NCBI RefSeq assembly: GCF_019393635.1
Contig: NC_057864.1
Coordinates: forward strand, 477,914,617 to 477,978,616
DNA: 64,000 nt
Source of the DNA: Dromiciops gliroides
Lineage: Eukaryota > Chordata > Mammalia > Microbiotheria > Microbiotheriidae
Direction: 5' to 3'
Positions 11,253-23,200 of this stretch are shown here, piece by piece; the first letter of the stretch is position 1; every line of letters starts with the position of its first letter. The position numbers and the translations under genes were made by a program. The notes under the pieces were generated by a model. That model did not search any database. It was given only the letters and a program-made list of their open reading frames with translations, and was not told the DNA's origin.

Positions 11253-14200
11253 GTAATTGAGGAGGAGGGGCTAACCCCTTTGGGGATGTGCTCCTTCCTT
11301 CCTTCCCATAGGGCCTGGGTAGGTTCCTGTAGCCCAGATCATAAAACAGGGACATGGGAACAGAGAGAGTAACAGTAACGCACACACATATATTTGATCA
11401 ACAAACATTTATTAAGTCCTGTCTGCGTGCCAGGCACTGTACTAATCAGTGGGAATACAAAGGGAAAATGTTTAAAAAGAAACAAAGCCTGCTTTCAAGG
11501 AGATTATATTATAACCAGCGGCATTTTAAAATCTACAAAGTACAGTCTTCATAACAACCCTGTGAAATAGCCAGTCCTTTCTGCACATGGTTGGTGCTTA
11601 ATAAATAGCAATTGAATTTAATTGTCCCCATTTTATAGATGAGAAAACTGTCCAAGGCCAATCACTCAAGGTATATTTGGGAAGTGCCTCCTTTTTGGCA
11701 GGCACCATGCTAGTTACCCACAAAAATGAAGCAATCTGCTCTTGAGGAGCTGTGTTCTATCATTCCAGCCTAGGAGCTAATAGGTCACACATCCAGAGAG
11801 GTGTTAAACCAGAACCAGAACTCAGGTCTTCTGAATCCAAATTCAACATTCTTGCCCATCACCAAGAGGACTTTTTTGGGGGTGGGGCAATGAGGGTTAA
11901 GTGACTTGCCCAGGGTCACACAGCTAGTAAGTGTCAAGTGTTTGAGGCCGGATTTGAACTCAGGTCCTCCTGACTCCAGGGCCAGGGCTTTATCCACTGC
12001 ACTACCCAGCTGCTCCTAGCTGGCTTTTTTAAAAAAAGATGATCCTTCCTCTCCCCTCTCAGTTCATTCTGTTTTGTTTTGTTTTGTTTTGTTTTGTTTT
12101 TAAGTGAGGCAATTGGGGTTAAGTGACTTGCCTAGGGTCACACAGCTAGTAAGTGTTAAGTGTCTGAGACCGGATTTGAACTCAGGTCCTCCTGACTCCA
12201 GGGCCTGTGCTTTATCCATTGCACTACCCAGCTGCTCCTAGCCGGCTTTTTTTTTTTTTTTAAGATGATCCTTCCTCTCCCTTCTCGGTTCATTCTGATC
12301 AATCTCTTCTTTCATTGCCTATCCTGCTGCCTCTAGTGAGGTCAGTCAAAGCACAGAGATCCTCTCTCCTTGGCATGGCAGATCCTGGAAGAAAGGTTAG
12401 GGTCATCTCTCCCTTTAGGGGTGAGAATCAGGAGATTTGCCATGTGATGTTAGGAAAGCAAATCTACCCTTTCTCTGGCTCAGTTTCCTCACTGTGTCAC
12501 CCCCTGCCCTGCTTATCTCATGGGACTATCCCAAGAATAAAAGGGATGTGAACAACGAATGTGAAAAATTGGTATAAAGATTATCGTGGACTCTAAGTTC
12601 CTTGAGGGCAGGAGCTGTGTTTTATTTATCTTTGGATTTCCCTACATGTGGTAGGTACTTAATAAATGTTGACTGAATGCACAAATGACTGAATGAATGA
12701 AGGTGGGGAAAATAACAAACACAAAGAAAGGAAGCCATTTGCCCAACTAGATGGCAACAGTAGATTAGGAACTCAAGGGGTTAAAATAAGACATTTTTTA
12801 AATGATAAAATGGAATAAAAAGAACTCCTAGGGGTCTCTAGAGAGGGTGGGGAGGTGGAAGATGACTGGGCTCTGGTGCTAGGGACTGTCCCTAAAGAGT
12901 TCTCTTTCTCTCCATCCACCTTTCTCCAACAGGACAGCCACGGTATGGAAGACTTTGTCCCCATTCTGGGGCGAGGAGTACAAGGTTCACCTTCCTCCCA
13001 CTTTCCACTCAGTATCCTTCTATGTCATGGATGAAGATGCCCTCAGGTACGGTGCCTTCAGGTCTGGTTAGGGACTCCAGAGAGCCAGAGGCAGGAGGGA
13101 CCCCAGGAGATGGACCCAGAATGGATGGCTATGGTTGTGGTGGTAGGCACCTGTGCAGTAGAAGGGAGATGAGGGGAGGTGGTCCCAAAAAGGACATTGT
13201 TGGGTATGGAGAATAGATTCAAGTCCTCACACAAACATGCTGGCCTAGAACCAGGTCCACATCCCCCACCTAGTGCCTTTGTTCTAAAAGTCTAAGACAT
13301 CAAGATCTTAGGAACCATTTGGTCCCACCCACTGATGTGACAGAGGAGGAATTTGATAGGGAAAAGGACTCACTTGCCAAGTATATGTTTATTCTCCCAG
13401 TAAAATTTAAGGCCTTTCATGGCAGGAACTGGTTCATTTTTGTCTTGACCCCAGTGCTGTGTGTGGAAAGGCAAGCCACTAACACTCAATGCCTTAGGTA
13501 GCTTTCTAAGCCTCTGTTTTTGTAAAGGAAACTCCTTCCTTGGAATCCCACCTATGAGATCTCAGGCTCATTTCCTATCCCTCTCTCCCGAACCTAGCAC
13601 AGTGGTCTGGCCCATAGTGGGAGCTTAATAAATGTTGATTAACTTGAATCAAATCGAAAGAACAGAGATAAAGAGTAATATTTTGTTAATGAATGAATAA
13701 ATGAATGAATGGATAGGGAGAAGAAAGCATTTCTTAAGGGCTTACTATGTGCCAAGCTCAGTGCTAAACACCAAGGATACAAATAAGAAAGTAAGGTAGC
13801 CCCTGTTCTCAGGGAATTCACATTCAAATGGGGGAAACATCACATATAGGAGGGTTCATCTGCAGGACAGATGGAAAGGCCCGGTAGTCCTTAGGGCATG
13901 TCCACAAAGTAGATGATTATGTGTCTTCCTTAATGTCATTTCCACCAAACCACATCAGCTGATCTAACTACATGGTTTATTTTTTTTGTGAGGCAATTGG
14001 GGTTAAGTGACTTGCCCAGGGTCACACAGCTAGTAAGTGTTAAGTGTCTGAGGCCAGTTTTGAACTCAGGTCCTCCTGACTCCAGGGCCGGTGCTCTATC
14101 CACTGAACCACCTAGTTGACCCTAACTACATGGTTTATTGATCGTATACAAAATGATTTTGTGGCCACACTCATTCATAAAAGAAAATTCTGAGATGTGT

Positions 14201-17200
14201 GCACCCTGCCTACCAGCTATCCCAGGTCCCTGCTTTGTCCTGATTTAGGAAAATAAAACTAAATTCATGTATTGCAATGCAGGCAACTGACTCCATCCAG
14301 GCAATGGACGGATTCTGGATGGCCTACAGATGTTAGGGAGTGGGGGTGGGGGTTATATTAAGGTAGAAAATAGACTCAACAACAAGAAGAAAATAGAGAA
14401 ATGAAGTTTATTATGAATGTACCCAGACAGTTAGGTGGTGTGGTGGATAGACTGCTGAGCCTGGAGTCAGGAAGACTCATCTCTCTGAGTTCAAATCTAG
14501 CCTCAGATATTTACTAGCTGTGTGACCCTGGGCAAGTCACTACACACTGTTTGCCTTCGTTTCCTCATCTGTAAAATGAGCTGGAGAAGGAAATGGCAAA
14601 TCAGTCCAGTATCTTTGCCAAGAAAACCCCAAATGGGGTCGAGAAGAGGCAGACAGGACTGAAAAATGACTCAACAACAACAACAAATGTACCCATCTAG
14701 GGCAAGTAGACCCCAGGCACCTGTCATGATTAGGTCATCAATCCTGATTAGATTTAGATTTGAGAGAAAGTAGAGATTAGTCTTTGGAGACTGGGGCTGT
14801 ACTCATGAATATTCACCCATCACTCCAGCTGTCTCTACCTCCACATTTCTCCTCCTATTGGAGAAAGAGCCTCATCTAACCCAGAGGGTATGCCCATATT
14901 ACTGCGTGCTTGTGTGTATTTGCACACTTGTAAGTGTGTATATTTGAGAATAGGAGCATTTTGCACAAGGAAGTTAAAATCCTGTTTCTTTTGGGTCAAA
15001 GCCAGAGAGAAAGTATGTCCTTGGCCCAGGGTCCCACCCCGTGACCCCAACCCCAAAGGATGAGATAGTCTGCAATGATAGATATAGTGGTGGATGAGAT
15101 GTGGCCCTTGAGCTTTGTCCTCACAGCCTAGCCTAAGCCTGGCCAGGACAGTGGCTCCGAGCTTCTACCCCTTGGGGACTAGAGCTCCAAGAAGGGGGAC
15201 AGCCTACCAACTCATGGGAAGGCATTGTAAGGAGCTCAGAGGGCATCTAGTCTAGTACTCTCATTTTATGGATGAAGAGGACCAAGGAAGTAATATGATG
15301 TGCCCAAGATTGCAAAGGGAGTCAGGGACAGAGTCTGGACTTGGGTCATAGAAGAATCATAACCCAATAGCTAACATTTGTATAGTGCCTCTTATGTGCT
15401 AGCACTGTGCTAAGCACTTCACAAGGATTATCTCATTTGGTCCTGGTTTGGGTGCTATTGTTATTCTCATTGTAGAGATTAGAGAGCTGAGTCAAACAAG
15501 GGTCACACAGGTAATAAGTGTCTGAGGCTAGATTTGAATTCGGGTCTTTGTGACTCAGCACAGCACTCTCAGCTCTAGGTGAAATAGTCCACGACTTTTT
15601 CCTAGATGAATAGCAGAGCTGGCTGGGTAGGAAGGCCCTCAGAAGGCCCTCCAGTCCAACCTTCTCATTTTATAGATAAGGAAACCAGGCCCCAGAGAAA
15701 TGAAGAGACTTGCCCAAGGTCATACAGATAGTAAGAATCAGAGGTGGGAAGGGGCAGCTAGATGGCGCAGTGGATAAAGCACCGGCCCTGGAGTCAGGAG
15801 TACCTGAGTTCAAATCTGGCCTCAGACACTTAACACTTACTAGCTGTGTGACCCTGGGCAAGTCACTTATCCCCAATTGCCTCACCAAAAAAAAAAAAGA
15901 AAAAAAGAATCAGAGGTGGAATTTGAATCCAGATCTTCTGACCTAGCCCAACTGCTTTTTTCCATTGCCATTAATCTTGACGTTCTGTCCCCTTCCCCCC
16001 CCCCTCCTCTAGCCGAGATGATGTCATTGGGAAAGTCTGCCTTACCAGAGACGTCTTAGCTGAGCATCCCAAGGGTAAGAGCATCTTCCAGTCCTGCGCC
16101 CTGGCCCTGCACTACAGGGCCTCTCCCTGTATCTACTGTATGTAGTGTCCCCTATTCCTGTCTTCCCTCTGAAGTTTCAGAGAGACCAGACTCCTGGCCA
16201 GAGGGGGGACAAAAGGGAAAAGGGGAAGGGTCACGGTCATTTGCCAGGCTGGAACTTTGGAGTGTCCCTTGCATCTACACATCAGCCAGCCTGTCAGGTA
16301 CCTCATACCTCTGTGCCCAGTCCCCATGCCCAACCCTTAGTTAGAGAAGTGACAGGAAACAGGGGAGCTAATGACGACTGGAAGCTGATAGATTCTTATG
16401 CCTGGAAGGGACCTCAGACGCATCTAGTCTACCCCGCCCCCCCTCCATTTTACAAATGAGGAACCTGAGGCCCATGGCTGTGAAATAACTTGTCTAAGGT
16501 CACCCAGTTAATCGGCGGCAGGACTGAGATTCACACCCAAACCCTCTGACTCCAAAGCCAGCTCCTCTTCCCAGTCACCTCATCCAGTCTCAGCATCTGA
16601 GCAGCCCCATTCTGCCCTTTAAACCATCCCAGGTGACTGAGTTCAAGGGGAGGAATATTTGACTAGTTGTATTTCTCCTCAGCACCCAGGACAGCTCCTA
16701 GCACTGGTAAGAGCAAGTGGAAGCTGCCTCTACTACTGCAGGCTGCACTTTGCCTTAGCTTGAGGGTCCTAGGGCACTGTGTGGTGAGGACTTGTCCAGG
16801 GTCTTGAACATGCACCTGTTATATGTGTCCTGCACTGGGCTGGATGCTGAGGGTAATGGTAACACGCCTCTAATTAAAGAACCAGTATCCTACTATTGGG
16901 GAATAAGGACCCGGACAAGTCAAGAGAAAAGAGAAAAGGCAAAGGTGAAGTCATTTAAGCAAGGGTGGGGGGCACTCCCAGCTGGCCAGGTCAGGAAAAG
17001 CCTTCTGTAGGAGGTGGTGTTTGAGCTGAGCCCTAAAGGAAGCTTGGGGTTCTAAGAGGGAGTGGTGCAGAGTGAGTGCAGTCCAGGCCCAGGAGACAGA
17101 TTGTGCCAGGACAGGGAGGGAGGAATTTTGTTCAGTTGAGTTGAATGGAAAGGATGAGGTCACTGTCACTTGTAGAGATCCCTAGGGGGTACGTGGCCCC

Positions 17201-20200
17201 TACCTCCACCTCCCCACATTGTTTCCCCCTTTCTATTGTGTGATCAGTCCTCAGTGAAGGGTTGCTGCTCTGGTCCCTCCTGGGTGAGGATGGAGTCCAC
17301 TTTCCTCAGCCCCAGTCAGCTGTGAGAAATTTGAGCGCGTGTCCCAATCCTGGGGCCAGCTGCATTTGGAACGGGGAGTAGGAGAGGGCCCAAACTGGGA
17401 AGCTGATGATAGAGACAGAAGAGGAGCTATCCAGGGGCAAAGGTTGCCTTTTGGGCAGGGAGGACCTCGCAGAGCCGAGCCTCTGCCTTGGGGACCCTGC
17501 TCCGGTCCTATATCTCATCAGCCTACTCTCTATAGAGTTTCTTTTCTCAAACCTCGAACTAGAAGCATTTCTCTCCATAGCCCAGGTTCTTAAACTGGTG
17601 TCTGTGTATAGATGGATGAACTTGAATGGCGGGGGGGGGGGGGGGGGGGGGGGGGGGAAGGAATGCCATCCTTTATCTTCACCTACCTCTACCTGAAAGG
17701 TCCCATTTCCTTCGATCATTTAAAAACATGATACTGAGAGGGGGATTCATGACTGCCAAAGGCGCCCATGAGGGGAAAACCATTAAGAAGCCCTGCTCTA
17801 GGGGGCAGCTAGGTGGCGCAGTGGATAGAACACCAGCCCTGGATTCAGGAGGACCTGAGTTCAAATCCAGCCTCAAACACTTGACACTTACTAGCTATGT
17901 GACCCTGGGCAAGTCACTTAACCCCCATTTGCCCTGCAAAACAACAACAACAACAAAAACACAAATAAACAAACAAACAGAAGCCCTGCTCTATAGGGGC
18001 ATCCTCTAGGCATGGACAGCCCAATGAGAGACCTGGGCAGAGGGGATGGGTGATATTCCTCTTCAGGCCAAGAATGCCCTCCACGGTCTTCCCACATCAG
18101 TCCTCTAGTCAGCTGGGCCAAACCATACAGCGCCTAGGACTGTGGCTGAGTCCTCTCCTTCACATCCCAGAGGCTTGCTAGCTTGGGTTCTCCCCCTGGG
18201 GTCCTGCTTCCTTCTTCCCCCGCTGCTGCTGTTTCTAATGGGCTGCCAACCCCTTGGAGGGATTTCATGGCTGCTTTGAGCTACTGACTCACCCAACACC
18301 ACCGGGGACTGGGACCAGAGGCCTTTCTGTCTGCTTCTCTCTGGGCCTAGGCCTCGAATCCCTGACAGCTGAGATAAAAGTAGCTAAGTTTCTTCCTCAG
18401 ACCCTGAGGTCCATGCTGCTCAGAAGCCTGCCTCATCCTGCTTCCTAGACTCACAGAATCACTGAATTGGAGAGGTGGAAAGAAACCTAACAGTCATTAG
18501 TCTATCTATACATGCAAGGAATCTTCCTATAACATTCCTTACAAATGATCGTCCACTGGGGTATGGAAATCATTGACTATCATGGGGTTTTTGATTCAAA
18601 TCCTGCCTCTGGTGCTTATTCACTGTGAGACCTTGGGCAAATGGCTTCCCCTCTGTGTGCCTCAGTTTCTTCATTTGTAAAATGAAGGAGTTGAACTAGA
18701 TGGCCAAAAGGGTCCCTTCCAACTCCAGATCCACGATCCATGATCTAGTGACTCTGAACTCCTTCCCAGGCAGGCCATGAATCTTATCTCCAAGATACCT
18801 CAGTGGGCTAAACCAGGCAGGAATCATTACCCTCATTTGCCCACAGTCACACAGGTAGCAGGAAGTGGAACATCATACCCTTAAGGCTGGGAGGGACCCC
18901 AGAGGTCCTCTAGGCCCACCAGCTCATTTTACAGATGAGGAAATAGATATAGAGAGGGAAAGGGACCTGCCCAAGGTTACACATGAAATAAATAGCAGTC
19001 AGCATTTGAACTCAGGTCCTAAAACTTAGCTTCCTCCCCCTTCCCTCTTTCCTATGTCTAACCTGACCATCCCACCTTACAGAGGAGGAAGATGAATTTG
19101 GGCAAACCAAGCAGGTCATAAATGTCAAAGCTGGGGATTCCAGCCCTGGGTGCTCCCTAATGCTCCACTCTACCCAGATGGGGGCCCAAGCAGAAGGCCT
19201 CTCCCTGCCCCCCACCATGGGTGACGAGGCAGGGCTGGAGGAGGGGGTGGAGGGCACGGGGCACAAGTCGGGTTCTTACAAGACAAGACAGGCTCCTTCC
19301 TAGGCCTTCTATATTCCCTCCTCGCCTTCTGCCTGCCCGGGGTGGCCCAGCCTCAACCTGGCCCCAGTGGCCAAGAGGACTATTAAGAGCCTGTATCTCT
19401 TACCTCTCCCAGGCTATAGTGGATGGCTCCACCTGAAGGAGATTGACCCGGATGAGGAGGTACAGGGAGAGATCCATCTGCAGATGGAGATCGTGCAAGG
19501 CCGGGGGCCCCAGAAGCTGCGCTGCACAGTGTTCGAGGCCAGGTATGTGGGTGCGTGGGTGGGGGACCCTCACCCTCAAGATCTCTACTTTTGGGTCCCC
19601 ACTGAGGTGGGGGGATAGATTGAGAAGAGGTAGTAATCATAGTAATAGCTGACATTTTCATACATTTTGCATCTCATTTGATATTAACGACCCAGTGAGG
19701 GAGATGATATTATTATCCCCACTTTATAGAAAAGGAAAGTGAGGCTCAGAGAAGTTAAATTACACAGGGTCGATCAATTCATCAATAAGTACTTATTAAG
19801 CACTTACTATATGCTAGGCACTGGAGATACAATGACAGATATGACACAGTTCCTACCTTCAAGGGACTTATATTTCATTGGAGGAGACAATGAATGAATG
19901 AATGAATGAAGAGTGAGTGACTGAAAAATAATTAAGTGCTTACCATGAGCCAGGCATTGTGCTGGTCACAAGGGATAGAAAGAAACAACAGAGGAGCAGC
20001 TAGGTGGTGCGGTAGATAGAGCGCCGGCCCTGGAGTCAGGAGGACCTGAGTTCAAAACTGGCCTCAGACACTTAACACTTACTAGCTGTGGGACCCTGGG
20101 CAAGTCACTTAACCCCAATTGCCTCACCAAAAAAAAAAAAAAGAAAGAAAAAGAAAGAAACAGCAGAAACAACTCCTATCTTCAAGAAACTTACATTCCA

Positions 20201-23200
20201 ATGAGAGAGAGAACAAGTCCATAACTAGGCCCATACAAGATACATTGAGGGTAGATGCAAAGTAGCCTTTGAGGGGAGAGTACCAGCAGCTGTGGGCACC
20301 AGAGTTCTCCAGCAGAGACCAGTGATTGAGCTGAGTCTTGAAGGAAGCAGACACAAAGGTAGGAAGCATCTACAGCAGGATTTGAACCCAGGTCTTCCCT
20401 ACTGTAAATCTAATGAATGCTTTTTATTCACTGCTGGGGAGTTTTCCTTTGTGACGTGACTGTGTTCCTGAAAATCTCTTGATAAACCAGCTTTGCACAG
20501 TGAATGAATCTGGCATTAGTTGCAGCAGTATTTGAGATGAATCGACTTGTAATTTGGGGAGTTTCCCCATGCAAAGCCCTCATCCCCCCATCATGGTTTG
20601 TCAAGGACTGATATCCATCCAGTTTTCATATATCCCCTGAGAAAACTGAAGTCCCTGCTTTTTGGGAGCTTATGGTCAAGAAGATACACTAAGAACAGTT
20701 ATCTTCTGCCTCTTGGGTGGGGATAGTCTGCACTGAGTCATCCACACTCTCTCATTTTCCCAAGAGAGCTAGGGGCTCAGGCTGTAGCAGGGCAGAGGAG
20801 ATGAAGGCTAATTTGTGGCCAGACTGTGGAAGGCTCATAGACTAAGAGTGAGACAACCCCTCTCATTTTGTGATTATGGTTGGGGTGATCAGAGGAAGCC
20901 CTGATTTTGAGGCTTAGGGCACTTGGAGCTGGACCATGGAACTGGTCATTTCATGGGCCATTGCTCCATGCCAGGAGGGCACAGTGAAGCCCTCTGTCCA
21001 TCACCCTTGACAGTAGCTCACAAATCATCTTCAACCCCCTACCCCCATCCTGTCTTATGGCATTATTTGGAGTTTTGGGGCATCCCCTACCCCCATCCTG
21101 ACTGCCCCAGCCACTGGGGATTAGTTAATCCAGTCAGTCAATAAACATTTATTAAGTGCCTACTATGTGTCAAGCCCTGTGCTAAGGACTGGGGACAAGA
21201 GGCAAAAGACAGTTCCTGACTTCAGGGAGCTTCCAATCTAATGGGGGAGACAACAAGCAATCAAATGAGTCAGAGGAGTTCACTAGACTGAACTCAGAGC
21301 ATGTGTGCAGCTCCAAGGGAGGGAGGGACCCCAGTCCAGGAAATCTCAACTCTGATGAAGAAGCTGAGGCTCAGGGGGCAGCTAGGTGGCTCAGTGGATA
21401 GAGCACCGGCCCTGGAGTCAGGAGGACCTGAGTTCACATCTGGCCTCAGACACTTAACACTGACTAGCTGTGTGACCCTGGGCAAGTCACTTAACCCCAA
21501 TTGCCTCACTAAAAAAAAAAAAGAATTATCTCCCTCCCTCCCCACCCCACACTAGAGGTCACCATTTGACATACATATACATGCACACATATGTATATAC
21601 ACATACACATACAAATACATATACATATACATAAAAGTATAGGATGCATGCATCAGTTCTTCTTTGGAGATAGATGGCACCTTCCTTCATAGGTCCTTTG
21701 TAGTCAATTTGAAATTATAATACTCAGAATAACTTAGCCATTCTTAGATGTTCTTCGAACAGCATTGCTGTTCCCGTGTATGACGTTCTCTTGGTTCTAC
21801 TCATTTCCCTTTTCATTATTTCATGAAAGTCTTTCCAGCTTTTCTAAAATCAGACAGCTGATCATTTCTTACAGCACAGTAGTATTCCATCACATTCATA
21901 TGCCATTCCCTCAACTTCCAGGCACCATCTGTTTTTGTAACATCTCCTTCTGCAGGGGCCACTGTTCCCTCCCTCTTCTCCTGATCAAAACCTGTTCCAG
22001 GCTGCTGGTCAGGGGACCTTGAAAAGAGAGAATGAAACAGCAGAGTAGGAACAGAGTCTCATGCTCTCTTTTACATTTGAGGAAACTGAGGCCCAGGGAG
22101 ATTGAAGTGGTCATAAGGGATGGAGGCAGCATTGAACCAAGGCTCTCTGACTCCCAATCCACTTCTCTTTTGGCTAAGCAGTTAAACCTTCTAATTTTAC
22201 AGGGCCCAGAGAGGAAACTTTACCCAAAGTCACACAGCTATTAGCAACAGGAAAGATTCACATTCTGGTCCTCTGGCTACAAATCTGGGGTTCTACAAAT
22301 TGCAGCATCTCTCCCCTAGAGTAAGCCAGACTGTGTGTCTAATGCTGTCCCTGCCCCCTCCCAGCCACCCTTCCTATCCCCCACTGTGAGGATTTAAGCT
22401 CTAAGGTTTTCCTGTCATCTGACCCTTGCTTGAGCTGAGCCTGCTGTGAATGTCCACGTGTGTGGCCATATGTGCGTGGGAGGATGTTTGGGAATCTCCA
22501 GGAGTGACTCACCTTCCCTTTCTCCTCATTCTCGTTGGTGGGAGCAATGACAGACAGCCTGGGTGTGTTGGGGTTTTCTCCCCAGAATCTCCTGATGTTT
22601 TGGGTCCCTCTCTGGCACTGACTCACTCTGGGAGGGGAGCAGGCAGGATGGAGACAATCTGCTGTCTTCCCTGACTGGACCGTCTGGGTCTCCCCAGGTA
22701 TTTTTAGCTTCCACCCACAAGCTGTGCCAGCCTCTGGGAGTGAGTCATGGAGAATTCCACCCTTAGGAAGCGTAGCTATGGCCCCAAAGCCATTTTGGAT
22801 CTGCCCCTTTCTCTGATGAGGGAGCAGGTGCGCCAGGGAGCCAGCTCTGACTCTGTTCCAATCAAACCACCGGCAGCTGATGGGGAGGGCACCTCCCAGA
22901 CCATCAGGAGTCAAGCCGGAAGCCAGAACACCTGGGTTCCATGTCTATACTCCAGGTCATCCAGAGCCTCTAAGGGTGAAAGGTCATGGGATCATAGCTC
23001 AGAAGCCATCAGAGCTAAGCTCTCATTTTACAGATGAGGAAACTGAGGCCTTTGGACAGTGGTCCGTGCTTTCTTGGACTTTAAAGGCAGCAAAGTTTGT
23101 CCTGGGTGACCTCCCCTCTCTTGATGCTCCTTCCTGCCTTCCCGATCTAGGATCAGAGGTTTAGAGCTAGAAGGAACCTTAGACATCATTTATCCAGTCC

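Larger units (their letters stand above)
11253..12932 (+). other. RASA4 intron 2
   Basis: GT-AG intron. It contains an L2 relic (about 11393-11510), two related minus-strand SINEs in a tandem duplication (11877-12298) and another L2 tail (about 12586-12700). Nothing coding was seen. Confidence 0.85.
13047..16012 (+). other. RASA4 intron 3
   Basis: Holds an L2 relic (about 13725-13830), a minus-strand SINE with target duplications (13981-14121), a Mar1-like SINE (14425-14686), a MIR (about 15360-15575) and a SINE (15751-15905). 14700-15350 shows nothing I can name. Confidence 0.85.
16075..19412 (+). other. RASA4 intron 4
   Basis: Contains a run of 27 G (17631-17657), a SINE with duplicated flanks (17802-17978) and a MIR (about 18560-18745). 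The parts near 16080-17600 and 18750-19400 show only diffuse old-repeat traces. Confidence 0.85.

Noticed and set aside
22339-22914. 191-residue minus-strand open frame in RASA4 intron 5
   Set aside because: No recognised domain, no conserved start context and no splice partners. Chance open frame in GC-richer DNA.
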